DNA of 64,000 bases from Macrotis lagotis (Eukaryota; Chordata; Mammalia; Peramelemorphia; Peramelidae), in the NCBI RefSeq assembly GCF_037893015.1, contig NC_133661.1, positions 181,142,508 through 181,206,507 of the forward strand. The letters run 5' to 3'. The notes beneath the pieces are model-generated. The model ran no database searches. It saw only the letters and a list, made by a program, of their open reading frames with translations, and was not told the origin of the DNA. Shown piece by piece: positions 11,375 through 24,228 of the stretch. Numbering within the stretch: position 1 is the first letter of the stretch; each line of letters opens with the position of its first letter. Both the position numbers and the translations under genes were made by a program.

Positions 11375-11520
11375 GAATCTTGTGAAGTGGATAGAGACCA
11401 GGCTTGGAGTCAGAAAGACCTTATTAGCTATGTGACTCTGGGCAAGTCACTTAACCTCTATTTTTCTCATCTGTAAAACAAGAATAATAATAGAATCTCT
11501 TAGGACTGTTCTAAGACCCT
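11375..11520 (+). repeat. MIR fragment, + strand
   Basis: 'tctgggcaagtcacttaacc' followed by 'ttctcatctgtaaaac', the MIR 3' half. Confidence 0.75.
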
Positions 11521-11596
11521 GGGCAAGTCACTAGATCTCACACATAAAATGTGCTCGAGAAGGAAATGGTAAACCACTTCAATATTTCTACCAATA

Positions 11597-11750
11597 TGGG
11601 GTGGATAGGTGGCACAGTGGATAAAGCACTGGCCCTGGAGTCAGGAGTACCTGGGTTCAAATCCGTTCTCAGATACTTAATAATTACCTAGCTATGTGGC
11701 CTTGGGCAAGCCACTTAACCCCATTTGCCTGGCAAAAACCTAAAAAAAAA
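11597..11750 (+). mobile_element. tRNA-derived SINE (WSINE1-like), + strand
   Basis: It runs from 'ggggtggataggtggcacag' to 'aaaaacctaaaaaaaaa', with duplications 'atttctaccaata' and 'atttctgccaata' on either side. Confidence 0.88.
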
Positions 11751-12204
11751 TTTCTGCCAATAAAATCACAAATGGAGTCACAAAGAATTGAACATGACTG
11801 AACACCATCAACATTAATCTTATATACTGAGTAACACAACAGGTAAATGTGAAAATATATATAGCATAAAATTTGTCCACACATAAACTAGTTAAAAGCA
11901 AGGCATTTTAGAGGGAGAACATTAACAGTTCAAGGAAGAAGGAAAATTTTCATGGGGATGATGGTGCCTGAGTCAAGGAAGAGAAGGATTCTATGAAGGA
12001 GAGGTAAGAAGTGTATGAATTCCAGGTATGCTCAATAGCCAAATCAAAGGAACAGAAACAGAAGATGGAGTATCCTGAATGGGGAACAGAGAGAAGGACA
12101 GTTTGCATTCTAGTCTTGGTAGAGAATAATGTCCAACGAGGACACAAAGGTCTGTTGAGGTGAGATCATATTAAAAGCTAAACAAAGAAGTTGATATTTT
12201 CCTC

Positions 12205-12900
12205 TAGTTGGTTAGTTGGTTCTTGTCCTTTATTATCAAAGAAGGCCAAAACATAACTGCTATGTTAGAGACAAATTACAGTGTGTCCACCCTTGGCTCA
12301 TGAATAATTAGTCCAGAGTGATTAAAAAGTTTTTTTTTTAATTAAGATGTCTCAATAAATGGCACACCTCTCTCAAGGTGGGAGAGGGGCAAGGAATCCC
12401 AAAAATGTTTATGCAGTTTGAAAGGCTTGTTCCTGCCCCTTTTTGCCAATCATTGGCTGGGGTCACAATCTCATTGATTCTTTGATCCCCATATGTTTTC
12501 CCTAACACCCTCAAGAGCAAGAATAGCTACCTCCTTGACCCTACATTAATTTAGAACTGGATAGGACTGAACTGGCGTAATCTTAGTTTTTGATCAGATT
12601 GAGGCTAAATCTTTTGTCTTGACTCACAAACCTACCTATAGGTAATAATATAGGCAAATGTAAACTAACAATTTTCCCTTCACATTCTTGTGGAACCCAA
12701 ACACCCCCATATTCCTCACAGCTGATCAGACTAATCCAAACTCAGAGTGCTCTGCCTCATATTGGGCACAAATAGTCCATGTGAATGTTTGGGGTGCTTA
12801 CTCTAAACTTATTTTCCTTTGAGTTGCTTTGATTCTGCCTTCCTCATACAGCTCATCACCCTCACTGATAAGGGCACACCATGCTGGGCAGTCCAGTGCT
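12205..12900 (+). repeat. MAR-type marsupial SINE split by an LTR
   Basis: The left half (12205-12300, 'cttgtcctttattatcaaag') and right half (12721-12900, 'gctgatcagactaatcc', 'gcacaaatagtccatgtgaa') are consecutive parts of a repeat I recall as common in marsupials. A 420-bp insert at 12301-12720 separates them. Confidence 0.55.
12301..12720. mobile_element. Probable solo LTR (420 bp) inside the MAR-type SINE (fossil)
   Basis: It begins TGAATAATTAG and ends TTCCTCACA. The flanking 5-mers are GCTCA (12296-12300) and GCTGA (12721-12725), 4 of 5 identical, and the split SINE resumes immediately after. No internal retroviral sequence is present. The family is not assigned. Confidence 0.45.
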
Positions 12901-12923
12901 AGTGTGTCCCATGAGAGACTTTC

Positions 12924-13082
12924 TTTTTTTTTTTTTTAGGTTTTTGTAAGGCAAACAGGGTTAAGTGGCTTGCCCAAGGCCACACAGCTAGGTAATTATT
13001 AAGTGTCTGAGACCAGATTTGAACCCAGGTACTCCTGACTCCAGGGCCGGTGCTTTATCCATTACACCACCTAGCCGCCCCT
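12924..13082 (-). mobile_element. tRNA-derived SINE (WSINE1-like), minus strand
   Basis: Flanked by 'catgagagactttc' (12910-12923) and 'catgagaaactttc' (13083-13096). The T-run leads on the left as expected for minus orientation. Confidence 0.9.
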
Positions 13083-13434
13083 CATGAGAAACTTTCAAGA
13101 TATCTCAGTATTGCTTCTTCTGACCCCCTTATGAACATTTAACCCATGTGAGTTCTCCCTAAAATAGTCTTTTTTGGAAAGCATTCTTCTGGCATTCTAA
13201 CGTGACCACCCTATCATAGTTGCACTCTTTATAGTAATGTTGGAATGCTAGGCAGGTTAGCCCTAGAAAGGACCTTATTGTCTGATATCTTATCTTGCCA
13301 GGCAATCTTCAGAATCTTCCTAAGACAATTTAAATGGAATATTTTCTTCTAGAGGCAAGAGGAAGCATTTAAGAAAAACTACTTTGGCTGAAATTTGTAG
13401 GATGGATTAGAATGGTAAAAGACTGAAGGTTATT

Positions 13435-13660
13435 TCAATAGGCCAATGATAAATACCTTTTATACAGTACATCAGGGTTTACAAAATGCCTTAAATATTT
13501 TCCTTCTCATCCTCACAAACCCTTATTTTACAGATGAGGAAACTGAAGTCAACAGATTGTGACTTCCCCAGAGTCACATAGCTAGTGAATATCTGGAGCA
13601 AGATTTGAATTCAAGTCTTCTGACTCCAAATCCAGCATTCTATCCCCTGTATCACTTTCC
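13435..13660 (-). repeat. MIR, minus strand
   Basis: 'cagatgaggaaactgaag' followed by 'gagtcacatagctagtgaat' and 'caagtcttctgactcc'. Confidence 0.8.
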
Positions 13661-13669
13661 TTTCTCTAC

Positions 13670-15730
13670 ATTAGAGGTGATGAGAACCTAAACTAAGGTG
13701 ATAGTTGTGTGAGTGAAGAGAAGAAATAAGATTTGTAAGGTAGACATATTGTCGCCTTCAATTGAAATAGTAAAGTAATAATGTAAGACAACTGGTTTGA
13801 CATATAGAAATGCCAACTGATTGTTATAAACTCCCTGAGATATCCAAGAAGTGCTCAAGGGAGAGACTAGGGATGGATATATAGAGCTGAAAGACATCTG
13901 CATAGAAATAATAGTTAAAAGTATTTTTTGCATGACTTCATATTAATGGTAGGAATTTTATTTCTTGCCTTCTCAATGGTTAAGGAAAGAGAGAGAAGAG
14001 AATTGGGAACTGAAAAAATGTTTTAAAAAAGAAATTATGTATTGTTTAAATTTATTTTTCATTTATAAACTTAATAAAAGCATATGGGGGGGGGGGAATA
14101 ATAGTTAAATCCACAAGAATTGACAAGATTTCCAAGAGAGAGAATGTCAAGAAAAAAGAGAGGCTAGCTGTAAATACTGGGGAATCCTCAAAGTTAGAGG
14201 ATATGATCTGGTTGATGTGCCAATAGGAGACTGGGAAGAAGCAATCAGACAGGTAGGATTTGAGGCAGTAGAAGACAGTTTCACTAAAATCAAGATATGA
14301 GAGAGTAAACAGGAGGAAAGGGTGGTTAGCAATGAATGATAACTTCAAAAATCAGATTGCAAAGGTCTGAAGAGTGAGAGGAGAGGAACTGATGGCAATG
14401 TATATAGGGAATGTTCTCAAGGAGTTTGAAAAAGGGAGTAGAAATACAGGATGATAACATGAAGGAATGGCAGGGTCTAGTGAAAGTTTTCTAAGAATGG
14501 GAGGGATTTGGGTATATTTGAAGGTAATTGGGAAGGAAGCAGCTAGATATTTGAGAAGGTAAATGGATGGATACCTGTGAATATAATTTTCTGGAGAAGA
14601 AGGGAGAGAAGGTAAGAGTTATCTTGGCAAGATGGGATCACCCTTTGTCAAAGGTAAGGGAAAGAAAGACAGAGTAGAAGATGGTATCATGTGGATTTTG
14701 AAATAAAAAAGAATGGAAGAAGAGAATAACCATTAACTTTGAATGGCCTCAGTATTTTAGCTGGTGGAGGAGAGAAGGGAAGGCATGAAAAGGGAAGCAG
14801 TGGACCTCAGCTGACAATAGGGCACTAGTGGGTGATCCCACCTGAGTCTGAATTTGACCCAGGCCCAGAGCAGGTGGTTCTACTCTCACTCTCTGAAGTG
14901 GCTGGTAGAGGGAAGGAGGATATGGTATTGAGAACTATTAATTAACAGAATCATGAAGCAAATGCTTGAGAATTAAGTCCTCAGACTCAATTCCTGTTAT
15001 TTGTGAGGGGTGTCCAACTTAACCATTCTTTGTTTCCTTTGAAATGGAATAAAGAAATAAAAGGCTAATGTATACCAAAATATTCTTAGTAGCATTCTTT
15101 GTGATAGCAAAGAACTAGAAATGAAGGGTTTCTATTGATTAAGGATTGACTAATCAAATTCTGGTACATAAATATAATACAGTATTATTCACTTATAATA
15201 AAGGATCAATGTGAGATATTTAGAGGAAATGGGAAGAATGTGAAATAAAGTGTACTAAGGAAAATATAAACAATGAATACATTGAAAATGAGATAACCAA
15301 GAAATTGAGTAGGAAAAAAACCAGTGAAAGTCAATAAAAGAGACAATGAAACATCTTCCAGACAGAGGTTGAAGATTACCAGGACAGAATACTATATATA
15401 TCTTGTCAGATAGTCTTATCAGATGTTTTTGCTTAATTATTTTTCTTTGTTGCAAGGAAGGGTCCAATTCAGAAAGGGGAAGTATTGTGACATATAGTTA
15501 AAAAGCATAAAAATGAAATGCTTTGTTTTGTTTTTAGAAGAAATGGGCTTGGGTTTCAGATAAGTCAAAACCAATGAAACACTTCCTCCTTAGAGTGTGG
15601 TAAAATAAAGACATACAATAACACACAATTTCCTAATTGAAGCTTGAAGAATAGGAGATGTCTGTCTATGACTTCTAAGGAAAATAGGTATATCTTGTAC
15701 AGAAAATGATGTATTGTAATGGGGGGGGGG
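13670..15730. other. Gene-free stretch, mostly unassigned
   Basis: No exon-like open frame is seen. Purine-rich passages such as 'gagaggagaggaactgatgg' resemble an ancient mammalian interspersed repeat also seen at 48.8-49.5 kb, but I cannot name it. A G11 run lies near 14086. Confidence 0.4.
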
Positions 15731-15734
15731 ACTG

Positions 15735-15890
15735 ATTTACAATCCCAGAGCTTGGGTTCAAATCTAGCTCTGTTATTTGTTACCTATGTGACCCTGAGCA
15801 AGTCACTTCATCTCTGTAAGTCACTGTATCTTCTATTGTAAAATGATGGTGTTTATATGACTTCTAGGATCTCTTCAGATTCTGAGTTTA
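15735..15890 (+). repeat. MIR, + strand
   Basis: 'cttgggttcaaatctagctc' and 'gtgaccctgagcaagtcac', preceded by a G10 run. Confidence 0.8.
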
Positions 15891-16024
15891 TGGTCCTATC
15901 AACACCTATCATATATAAAAATGGCTCAATGATCATTTAAGGCAACTGGTTTGACATATAAAAATACCAATTGATTATTATAAAGTCCTTGAGATAGCCA
16001 AGAAGGAAGGAAACCTTTCTTTTG

Positions 16025-16178
16025 TTTTTTTTTTTAGATTTTTGCAAGGCAATGGGGTTAAGTGACTTGCCCAAGGCCACACAGCTAGGTAATTATTAAG
16101 TGCTTGAGGCAGGATTTGAACTCAGGTACTCCTGACTCCAGGGCCAGTGCTCTATCCACTGCACCACCTAGCTTCCCC
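16025..16178 (-). mobile_element. tRNA-derived SINE (WSINE1-like), minus strand
   Basis: Complete antisense copy from 'agatttttgcaaggcaatgg' to 'gcaccacctagcttcccc'. The flanks 'gaaacctttctttt' and 'gaaaccacttttt' are imperfect duplications. Confidence 0.87.
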
Positions 16179-16539
16179 AGAAACCACTTTTTAAATGAAG
16201 AGAGACATGGACAGGAAAGAAGAAAAATAGATTGTATGTAAGAGAGGCTGAAGAATGGGAATATTAGGGACTGGTTGGACCTCTGCCACAGCAAGACATA
16301 TTGAATGACAGGAAAGTGAGCTTGAGGCTGGAGTCTGTCCAGCAATTGAAGTTCCCTGAGATGTGGCCTTACTCCTTTATTCCAGTTTAGCATCCTACCC
16401 TGTTCCCATGAATTGTTTTCCAAAATTTTTGGGGGGGGATGTGGATTGAGATTTTTTCATCACTACTTAACTCCTCAACCCCTGATTTTCCCCATACTTT
16501 TCCAACCATCTTTTACTAAGGCACACTCCCCTCCATGTA

Positions 16540-16912
16540 TTCTGATTGAATAGATAACACTGGTCTCATTGTAGATACTTTCAAACTCCCACCTCCCAAT
16601 TCACTTGCTATGCTCCAGGTTTGGAACACGCTCCTCTCCTTCTTCAATTCTACCTCCTGGCTAAAATCACATCTCAGCTGAAGTCCCACATTCTGCAAGA
16701 AGCCTTTCCCAGCCCACCTTAAAGATAGCACCTTCCCTGTGTTGTTTAGTTCCATTTTATCCTGTACGTATCTTGTTTGTGCATAGTTGTGTACATGTCA
16801 TCATTTAGACTATGAATTTCTTGAGAGCTGGATTGTCTTTTGACTTTCTTTGTATTCCCAAAACTTAGCACATTAAATAGAGCATGATGGGCACTTAATA
16901 AATGTTGTGGGG
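16540..16912 (+). mobile_element. LINE-2 3' end, + strand
   Basis: 'cacatctcagctgaagtccc', 'gcaagaagcctttcccagcc' and the end 'gggcacttaataaatgttg' are the L2 3' region. Confidence 0.75.
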
Positions 16913-17040
16913 GGCAGCTAGGTGGCTCAGCAGAGAAACCACTGACCTCAGAAGAACCGAGGTCAAACTTGGCCTCAGATACTCACTATTTGTGTGATCC
17001 TGGGCAAGTCAATTACCTCAATTGCCCCCCCAAAAAAAAT
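16913..17040 (+). mobile_element. Older tRNA-type SINE, + strand
   Basis: 'ggggcagctaggtggctcag' to 'aattgcccccccaaaa'. It lacks the 'aataattacctagc' block of the younger family. Confidence 0.65.
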
Positions 17041-17229
17041 GCTTGTTAATTGATCAAATGTAAAGTCTAACATGGGTTCAAAAAAAAAAAAATCCAACCA
17101 CACACAAATAGGAATTGGGACAATGGGAAATCTTGGTTAAATAACAGCTCATGTGAAAGAGAATTGTGTGCTTTAGAGGACTGCAAGGGTGACTTGACAA
17201 ACAAAAAAATTAATTTGTAGTTTGATCTT

Positions 17230-17575
17230 GGGTGGTGTTAATAAACTTATAGAGAAGTGATTGTCCTTCTGATCAGACTACATTAAGAGTATTGTACTGG
17301 ATTTTAGGAAGGAGAATTTGATTAGAGAAGTGAGCCCAATTTAGCAAAGGATGGAAACCACTGCCTTATGAAGACTGGCTGAAGGAAATGGGGATGTTTA
17401 TCTTAACAATAAGAAGGCTTGGGGAGGGGAAAGGGGGAGATATACCTTCCATGCAGGTTGTTGTGAAGATCAAATGAGATAATATTTGTAAAGCACTTGG
17501 TCCAATGTTTGGAACCTAATAAGTACTTAATAAATCCTTTCTTCCTTTCTATCATAAAAATGTCACAGATGGGAT
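17230..17575 (+). repeat. MIR-related 3' sequence
   Basis: 'gatcaaatgagataatattt' and 'taataagtacttaataaat' are typical MIR 3' words. Confidence 0.5.
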
Positions 17576-18007
17576 TCTTAATGAGCAAGATAACTTCTGA
17601 AATTCCTAGAAGATCTGAGATTCTATTATTGTACAGGATGTCCCCAAAGTTTTAGTGCAATTTTAGGAACTGTTTAAGCTTAAAATCACAGTAAGACTTT
17701 TAGGATACCTTGTATAATAGTGGACTGGTCAAGGAGAAGCCAGCCGCTGGAGCATGAGGACTAGTGAAATTCATGACGATCAGAAATAGAGGGGCCTCTT
17801 TACTGATTCAGAACACACCCAGGTATTCAGTGCTTGTTTCCTATCTACTTATGATGTGATGAAAAGCTTTTTAATTGCTTCTGAGTCAGCATGCAAAAAG
17901 TACAGACAAAATTTCCTCTCTCCCTGATGTATTTTGAGTAAGAAGGAGGAAACACTGTTAAGTCTCTGGGTGGGAGGGAAGTGAAGGAGCCCCTCTCATC
18001 TGGTCAC

Positions 18008-18053
<46 letters not shown>

Positions 18054-18126
18054 TATACACACATATATGTATTTGTGTGTATACATATATACAAACTATA
18101 TAGTGTGTGTGTGTGTGTGTGTGTAT
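18008..18126. repeat. (CA)n / (TATACA)n / (GT)n compound microsatellite
   Basis: A CA run (18008-18050), an AT-rich middle and a GT run (about 18104-18124). The two flanks are complementary and could fold back. Confidence 0.9.
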
Positions 18127-18129
18127 ACA

Positions 18130-20880
18130 TATTATAAACTACTATAGTATAAACACTTGGTGCTACTATTTCTTTTGTGTCTGTTATATTTCCCCTTTTT
18201 TACATTAGGTGAATAAGAGTTGAAAAAGGAATCGAACAGGTGTCAACCTTATGAACTTCTAAAGGTGCTATGAGTCACCAGAGGTTCTTGAACTGGAGTA
18301 TGAAGCAGATTTTCCTGTCCACCAAGCTTAATGAGGAGCCAGCTCTGAGAATTGATGTATCTGACCCAGCCTAGCAGTCAGTTGTGTTAGGAAGTCAGGA
18401 CACCAAATCCTAAGCAAGGGAGCAATTCTTTCATCAGCTATTTCCTGCTCAGAAGTGAATTTGGTGGGATGAATGTCTGATGATGGAAATTTCCTTTTTG
18501 TCTTTGGCCTACTTGGGTTATGTAGCCAGTAATTAGTCATTTTAATCATTTTGGAGGCTTTTTGATTTCCAGAAGGTATGGAGATTGTCTTTGTTCCTCA
18601 TCGATCAACAAGAATTTAATACTTTTAACACTAGAGCAATTCACATTTATTATAAGAGTAGAAACTTTCTCTTAAAGTTTGTACAGTGTCCAATAAATCT
18701 TATACTTAATAGGCACAGTATCACATGAGCTTAAAGGTCATTATAAAATTAGTCCAATCAACTTTACAGATGAGGAAACTAAGGTCCAGACAAGTGAATT
18801 GAAGTTCAAATCCATCTCCTCTTACTCCAATCCCAGTGATCTTTTGGCTCCTCTTCAACTGATTGATTCTAGTTGTGCACCCATAGGGGCCAAACAAAAC
18901 AGATCTCTTGCACAAGAAACATTCATTGAGTTGAATTAAATTTATTTTGGGTTGTAAAACAGTTCCTGTCCTCAAGAAGTTTAGAATCAATTGGGCTGAC
19001 AAGGCTAAAACACATGGAATTGTTGGGAAAATGTTATAACACAGATAACCAAATGCTAATTGGTGCATTGGAATTCAGATTCCAATGGGATGGGACTGGA
19101 CCTATTATTTTAATGTTATTCACATATAGATAACTCCTTTTTGAGAAAACTCCCTTTATGAGTTGCAGTTGTCTGACCCACTGACAGAATAGGTGACTTG
19201 CCTAGAGTTACCCGGTCACTTGAACTGGTTGTCATCACTCCAAGGCTTGTACCATCCACTACATTACACTACACTGTCTTTCTCTATACATTTAATCAAC
19301 CAGTAAATATATTTATCAAGCACTCTTAAGGGCTGGGAGGGGGAGTATAAAAAGAGGCAAAAGATAGTCCTAGCCTTGAGGATCTCACAATTTAATGGGG
19401 AGAGAACTTGTGAATAGTAATATACAAAGTAAGCAGTTATATTATGGGATACATAGGAAATGACTAACTCTGGAAAGGACCTAGAATAAAGATTTCCTGT
19501 AGAAGATGGATTTTTAGTTTTACAAGTGTAATAGAATCTGATATAGGTTGATTATGGTCTTCCCTTCTACTTACACTTGTCCATTTCCCCTCTTCTAGTT
19601 TTTGCTAAAACAACAATAATTTTAGCTGCTCCATATCAGGGAAGCCCTACTTTTCTTTGCCCCATCGTCTTATTCCTTCATAGCAACTCAGATGAGATGT
19701 AAGCAAAGTCAATCAACTCATCTAGGTTGTTTAATTGGATTCATATCAACTAGGGGCACCCCAACATATCTCCCTATGTTCTATTCCTTTTTCCTCTTCT
19801 CCATTTGTCCTGCCCTTCTCCCCACACAAACATGAATCCATCTATGTATGTCTCAGGGGCTGTCCAGTGTCTACCTTGCTTTCCTGTGTATTACTTAATA
19901 AATGTGATTGAATGTTTGCCTGACCTGGACTGGCCCCATACAGAGGTAGAGGGAAGGACAGATTCACTCTAAAACCCTAGAAGAGGAGACAGAGGAGAGT
20001 GTTGCACCACATTTGATAGACAATGAGACGAGTGATATTTATAAAGTAAAAAAAAAAACTAAGAAACTGGGAGGGAAGGGGGTTGGGGGTATGTGACAAA
20101 AAGTATAGTGTCTGTGTATCTTTGTTCTCTGGAGTCTCCAAACCAAATACACATCTTGTAATTAGTACCAGGTTTTCCAATGGAAATAGTGTCAAATCAA
20201 TAATGGCTTGGCAGGACCAAACAGCTAATTTTACTTTAAATCTCAATCTTAGAGTTGGAAGGGTATTTGGGAGTCATCAAATCCAACCCTTCACATTATG
20301 GAGTAAGAAATTCCCCTAGTAAGCAGCTCTTCCCCTAATTAGAAGCACTGCTGAGCGGCTGTGCCTGTCTTACCTGAGTGAGTGAAAGAATTAGAAGGGC
20401 TGGGGTCCTTCCCTCTCTGCCCGCCACCCCCTCACAATACTCAGATGTGAATCATTACTAGTTCATTCATTTACAGGGTTGTTTGTGTGTTCTATGTTGG
20501 CAGGGAGGAGCAAGTATAAATTGCAGGTGCTTTATCTAAAACTATTAGGGAAATTTGACAAGTGGAAGGATGCCACAGAGGCCACAGGAAGTGGATGAGA
20601 GAGGAAATGAAGCAACTGAGCCTCTGCTGGTAGAAAGTGAGCCAGTCATTGATGATGTCATCCACAGAGTCAGAAAGATTACAAAAGCGTGAGTGGCCCT
20701 TTGTTTTGGGCTTGTTCTAAAAACCTTAATAGTTGAAGAATCAAGTATCAAGAGGAACAAAAACAAAACAAGTTCTGACACAACCTTGGACCAAATCTGC
20801 TAGATGACATCTCCATCCTAGGGCCAGAAATATTTCAAAACTGAGAATAATGAGAACAAATAAAGGCACTTAGGCTCAAA
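18130..20880. other. Gene-free stretch
   Basis: No splice-bounded frame is recognised. A MIR-like minus fragment lies near 18770-18840 ('cagatgaggaaactaagg'), and an ancient repeat end lies near 19300-19450 ('aggatctcacaatttaatgg'). The rest is unassigned. Confidence 0.4.
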
Positions 20881-21620
20881 ACCCAGGAGTAAACTTTGAC
20901 CTTCCCTTTCCCTTTACCCCAGTCCTGGGGATTCTTCCTCCCTGACATTACTCACATTCTTATCACCTTATTTCAGGCCCTCATTATTTTCCACCTAGGC
21001 AATTATTAAAGCCTCCTAACTTTATTACTGTTATAGTCTCCTATCTTCTGTCTTGCCCCTCTTCAATCCAACTTAGAAAATGCTGCCAAAGTGATTTTCA
21101 AAAAGTTGGATCACCCTGACTTTTCAATAGGCTCTCCTATTGTCCCTTGCATCAAGTATGATCTCCCCACCCTGGCGCTGAAGATCCTCCTCAGTCTAGC
21201 TATAATCTGCTTTTTGCACAAGGCTTTCACAAGCCTTCTTTACATTAATCCTTTTAATATATTCTGTATTCCAGCCAAACTAGAGTATTAGCTGCTCCTC
21301 AATCTCAACCTCCTTTTCCCCATTTCTCAGCATGTATTTGTATAGGTGGTCCTTCATGCCTTAAATACTCTCCTCTCCTCTTCCCCAGACAAAATCCTTT
21401 ACTTCCTTCAAGTTCAGGTTCCACCTCTCACAGAAAACCTTTGATCCATGCTCCACTACTTGATGAAAATATTTTCTCCCATATATTTCCTCATAGTCAT
21501 TGTCCAGAACGATCCCCACCCATTTCTCCATGTCCCCCGCAACATACACAAACACACAAACCTCTAGGTAGTTCAGTACACCATCCTGAGTCATTTTGCC
21601 CTAGGGACCCTGCCACAAAT
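20880..21620 (+). mobile_element. LINE-2 fragment, + strand
   Basis: 'ccaacttagaaaatgctgcc', 'ggctctcctattgtcccttg' and 'atctgctttttgcacaaggc' follow the order of the L2 end-of-ORF2 and 3' region. Confidence 0.65.
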
Positions 21621-22690
21621 GCCAGTTCTGCAGTTACTAATCCTAGGAAATCTCCTTAGCATCCTTAACCATTCTGTTGTCTTCCTCTCTCTCTCTCTGT
21701 CCTTCCCCTACCACACCTCTAACATAGAGAGTGCCTTTCTCCAGGTGTCCAGTCTGACCTCTCCCAATCACTCACCATAGGAGACTAAAGCCATCTTCTG
21801 CAGCTTCTCCCTCTAATTCCCCTGGGTGTGGTCTGCCCTGCCCCTCTGCCAGTGGCTTTGGCATAGAGGGAGAGCAAGAGAATAGTTGTAGAAGTAGAAA
21901 GTTTATGCCAGTACCACATCTCCCCCTTCTAAAATGGGATTATTTCCTCCAAGTTCCCTCTAGCTGACCCTCTCCCCAGAATCCATACCCCATGACCAAG
22001 GCAAAACTCTTTCTCTGGAGCCTGTTCCTGTATTCATTTTCCTCTCCCACTCTGGGCGTTCCCCTCTCTGGGACCTCAAGTTCCTCTAGTACTCTAACCC
22101 TCATTGGGAGAAAAGAGTTTCTATTATGGACTAGAGGGCAACTGAAATTTCCAGTTTCAAAGTCGAATCATCAGTCTTCATGAAGCTGTTGAGCACCTTC
22201 TGTCCGTTCTGAGACCTGACTGGAGGGGTTTTTCTGGCTTTTCAGTTCTATTTCACTTTGCTAGATCCCTAGTTCTGGGTAACTTTGAGTCATATCCTTC
22301 TTCCCCCAAAGGCATGAATAAAATATTTCTCCTATAGACCCTCCCCATTTCTCTGAAGCTCCTCAGACTCCTCCCAGATCATTCAATCTAAATGGACCAG
22401 GTTTGCCTTCAAGAGTGCTGCAGTCATGTCCAGACACATCAAGGCAGAGTCCAGCTTGGTTTTGAGGGAATTTTTCCTTTCAGACACAATATGAACTATA
22501 ATGACTGGGGCAGGTGGGAGGAAGGAGGTGAGAAGGAAGAAAGTCAAGGAGGCATTGTTAAAGTACAGGAAAGCCACAAGAATTCTCAGAAGACAGGACC
22601 AATCTTGGATATAAGAGTTTTTTGGTTACCATAAAGGCATGGATTGCTTGACCTGGAGTATATGAATTTGTATTTTAAAAAATAGATAGA
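21621..22690. other. Gene-free stretch, pyrimidine-rich
   Basis: CT-rich sequence with no conserved frame. I recognise nothing in it. Confidence 0.35.
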
Positions 22691-22694
22691 CAGA

Positions 22695-22765
22695 TATATT
22701 GATACATACATATATATGTGTATATATATATACATACATGCATATATACATAGATGGATGAATAG
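22695..22765. repeat. (TA)n/(CATA)n microsatellite
   Basis: 'atatatgtgtatatatatat' followed by 'acatacatgcatatatacat'. Confidence 0.8.
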
Positions 22766-22834
22766 ATAAGTGTATTTCAGTGTAACTGTTTTCCTTCATA
22801 ATCCCATACATTTTATCTTATGAACTTAAAACAA

Positions 22835-22910
22835 TTTATTCTGAGGGGTTTGTGACTTCACCAGACTGCCAAAGGGTTCATGATACAAAAAAAAAGGTTA
22901 GGCCTTGAGT
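22835..22910 (+). repeat. Ancient DNA-transposon-like repeat end
   Basis: 'gacttcaccagactgccaaa' and 'ggttcatgatacaaaa' match a mammal-wide repeat end that I recall but cannot name. Confidence 0.45.
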
Positions 22911-23084
22911 CACCCTAGAGGATCCCAATCAGTCCTGAATCATGACAGAAATAGAAAGATCTAGGACTTTGTGAATTCTTCAGGACCAGTGATGAACTGA
23001 GATTGGATTCAACTGATTAATTTATCACCATCTTGGTCTGTGATAAAAGGACAAACAACACCATTAAAAGGTAGTGTAATATAG

Positions 23085-23225
23085 AGACAAGAACACTAGT
23101 CTGGGAATCAAAATGTGGGGTCTGACTCTTGGCCACTACTCAGCTCTAGAACCTTAGACAAGTCATAGTCCTTCAAATATCCTAGTCTCCCAGTTCTTCA
23201 ACTTAATAATTTTATATAACATATT
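23085..23225 (+). repeat. MIR, + strand
   Basis: 'agtctgggaatcaaaatgtg' and 'ccttagacaagtcatagtcc'. Confidence 0.6.
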
Positions 23226-24073
23226 TCTCCATCCAACCTCAGAAGCACAGAGATGGACATATTGTTTGACCTTGACATCACTCCAAAGTTTACCACTTCA
23301 ATGTTCATTAACTCTGAAATTCCCTGATAACAATTGATGGTTGTTTGACCTCTGTGTTTCCTTTGCAACCCTAAATTCTGTTCTTTATCCTTATCATGAC
23401 ATCCAATCCCCTTCAGTTCTTTCTAAAACCATTATTCTTACACTGGCTATACTCTCCTCCCTGCCTTATACTGATCTCCTATAAACCACTTCACTTTTAG
23501 AGTGTTTTCTTTCATCAGTGCCTTCATCCCTTAACCTACTGAAGATCTGGCTCTGCCAAGTCTCAGCCTTGGATTACTCCTACCAATTGATGCCTTCACT
23601 TCTACTAATGTATTACTGAATAAAGGTGTAGAAATCATGATAATTTGGTCTACTTCAAGTTTATTTTACATAATTTCAACTGAGCCCTCATTGCAGAAAA
23701 GTAATCCTTTTATAACCTCCCTAAGTGACTCACTACCTCATTCACCATAATGGTTTTTCCAAACCTTTTTCTCCTTCCTCAAGTTTTACATTACTTCCTT
23801 CATCTTCTCAGCTATTAATTTATCTTATATTTTATTTTTTTAAAATTGAAGCCATTCACCTTCCTTCACCTCTGTCTCACATGAAGAGGTAGCCCTTATT
23901 ATTAAGGAAACTCCTCTATTTTCACAGTGATCAAATTCCATCCTGTCTTCTTCAGCAGAAAGCCCCCTCTATCATCCTCACTCTTTCATTTATCTTCATT
24001 CTCTCCCAATCTATTGGTTGTCTCCCTACTGCCTACAAACACCCATGTCTTCCTCATTCTTAGAAATACTCTT

Positions 24074-24228
24074 GGGGTGGCTAGGTGGCTAGGTGGCATA
24101 GTGGATAAAGCACTGGCCTTGGAATCAGGAGTACCTGGGTTCAAATCCGGTCTCAGACACTTAATAATTACCTAGCTGTGTGGCCTTGGGCAAGCAACTT
24201 AACCCCATTTGCCTTGCAAAAACCTAAA
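24074..24228 (+). mobile_element. tRNA-derived SINE (WSINE1-like), + strand, with duplicated head
   Basis: Full copy whose 5' head has 'ctaggtgg' twice in a row, apparently a small internal duplication. Confidence 0.88.

Noticed and set aside
18008-18126. Regular repeats that might suggest a CRISPR array
   Set aside because: They are simple CA/GT microsatellites without spacers, in mammalian DNA.
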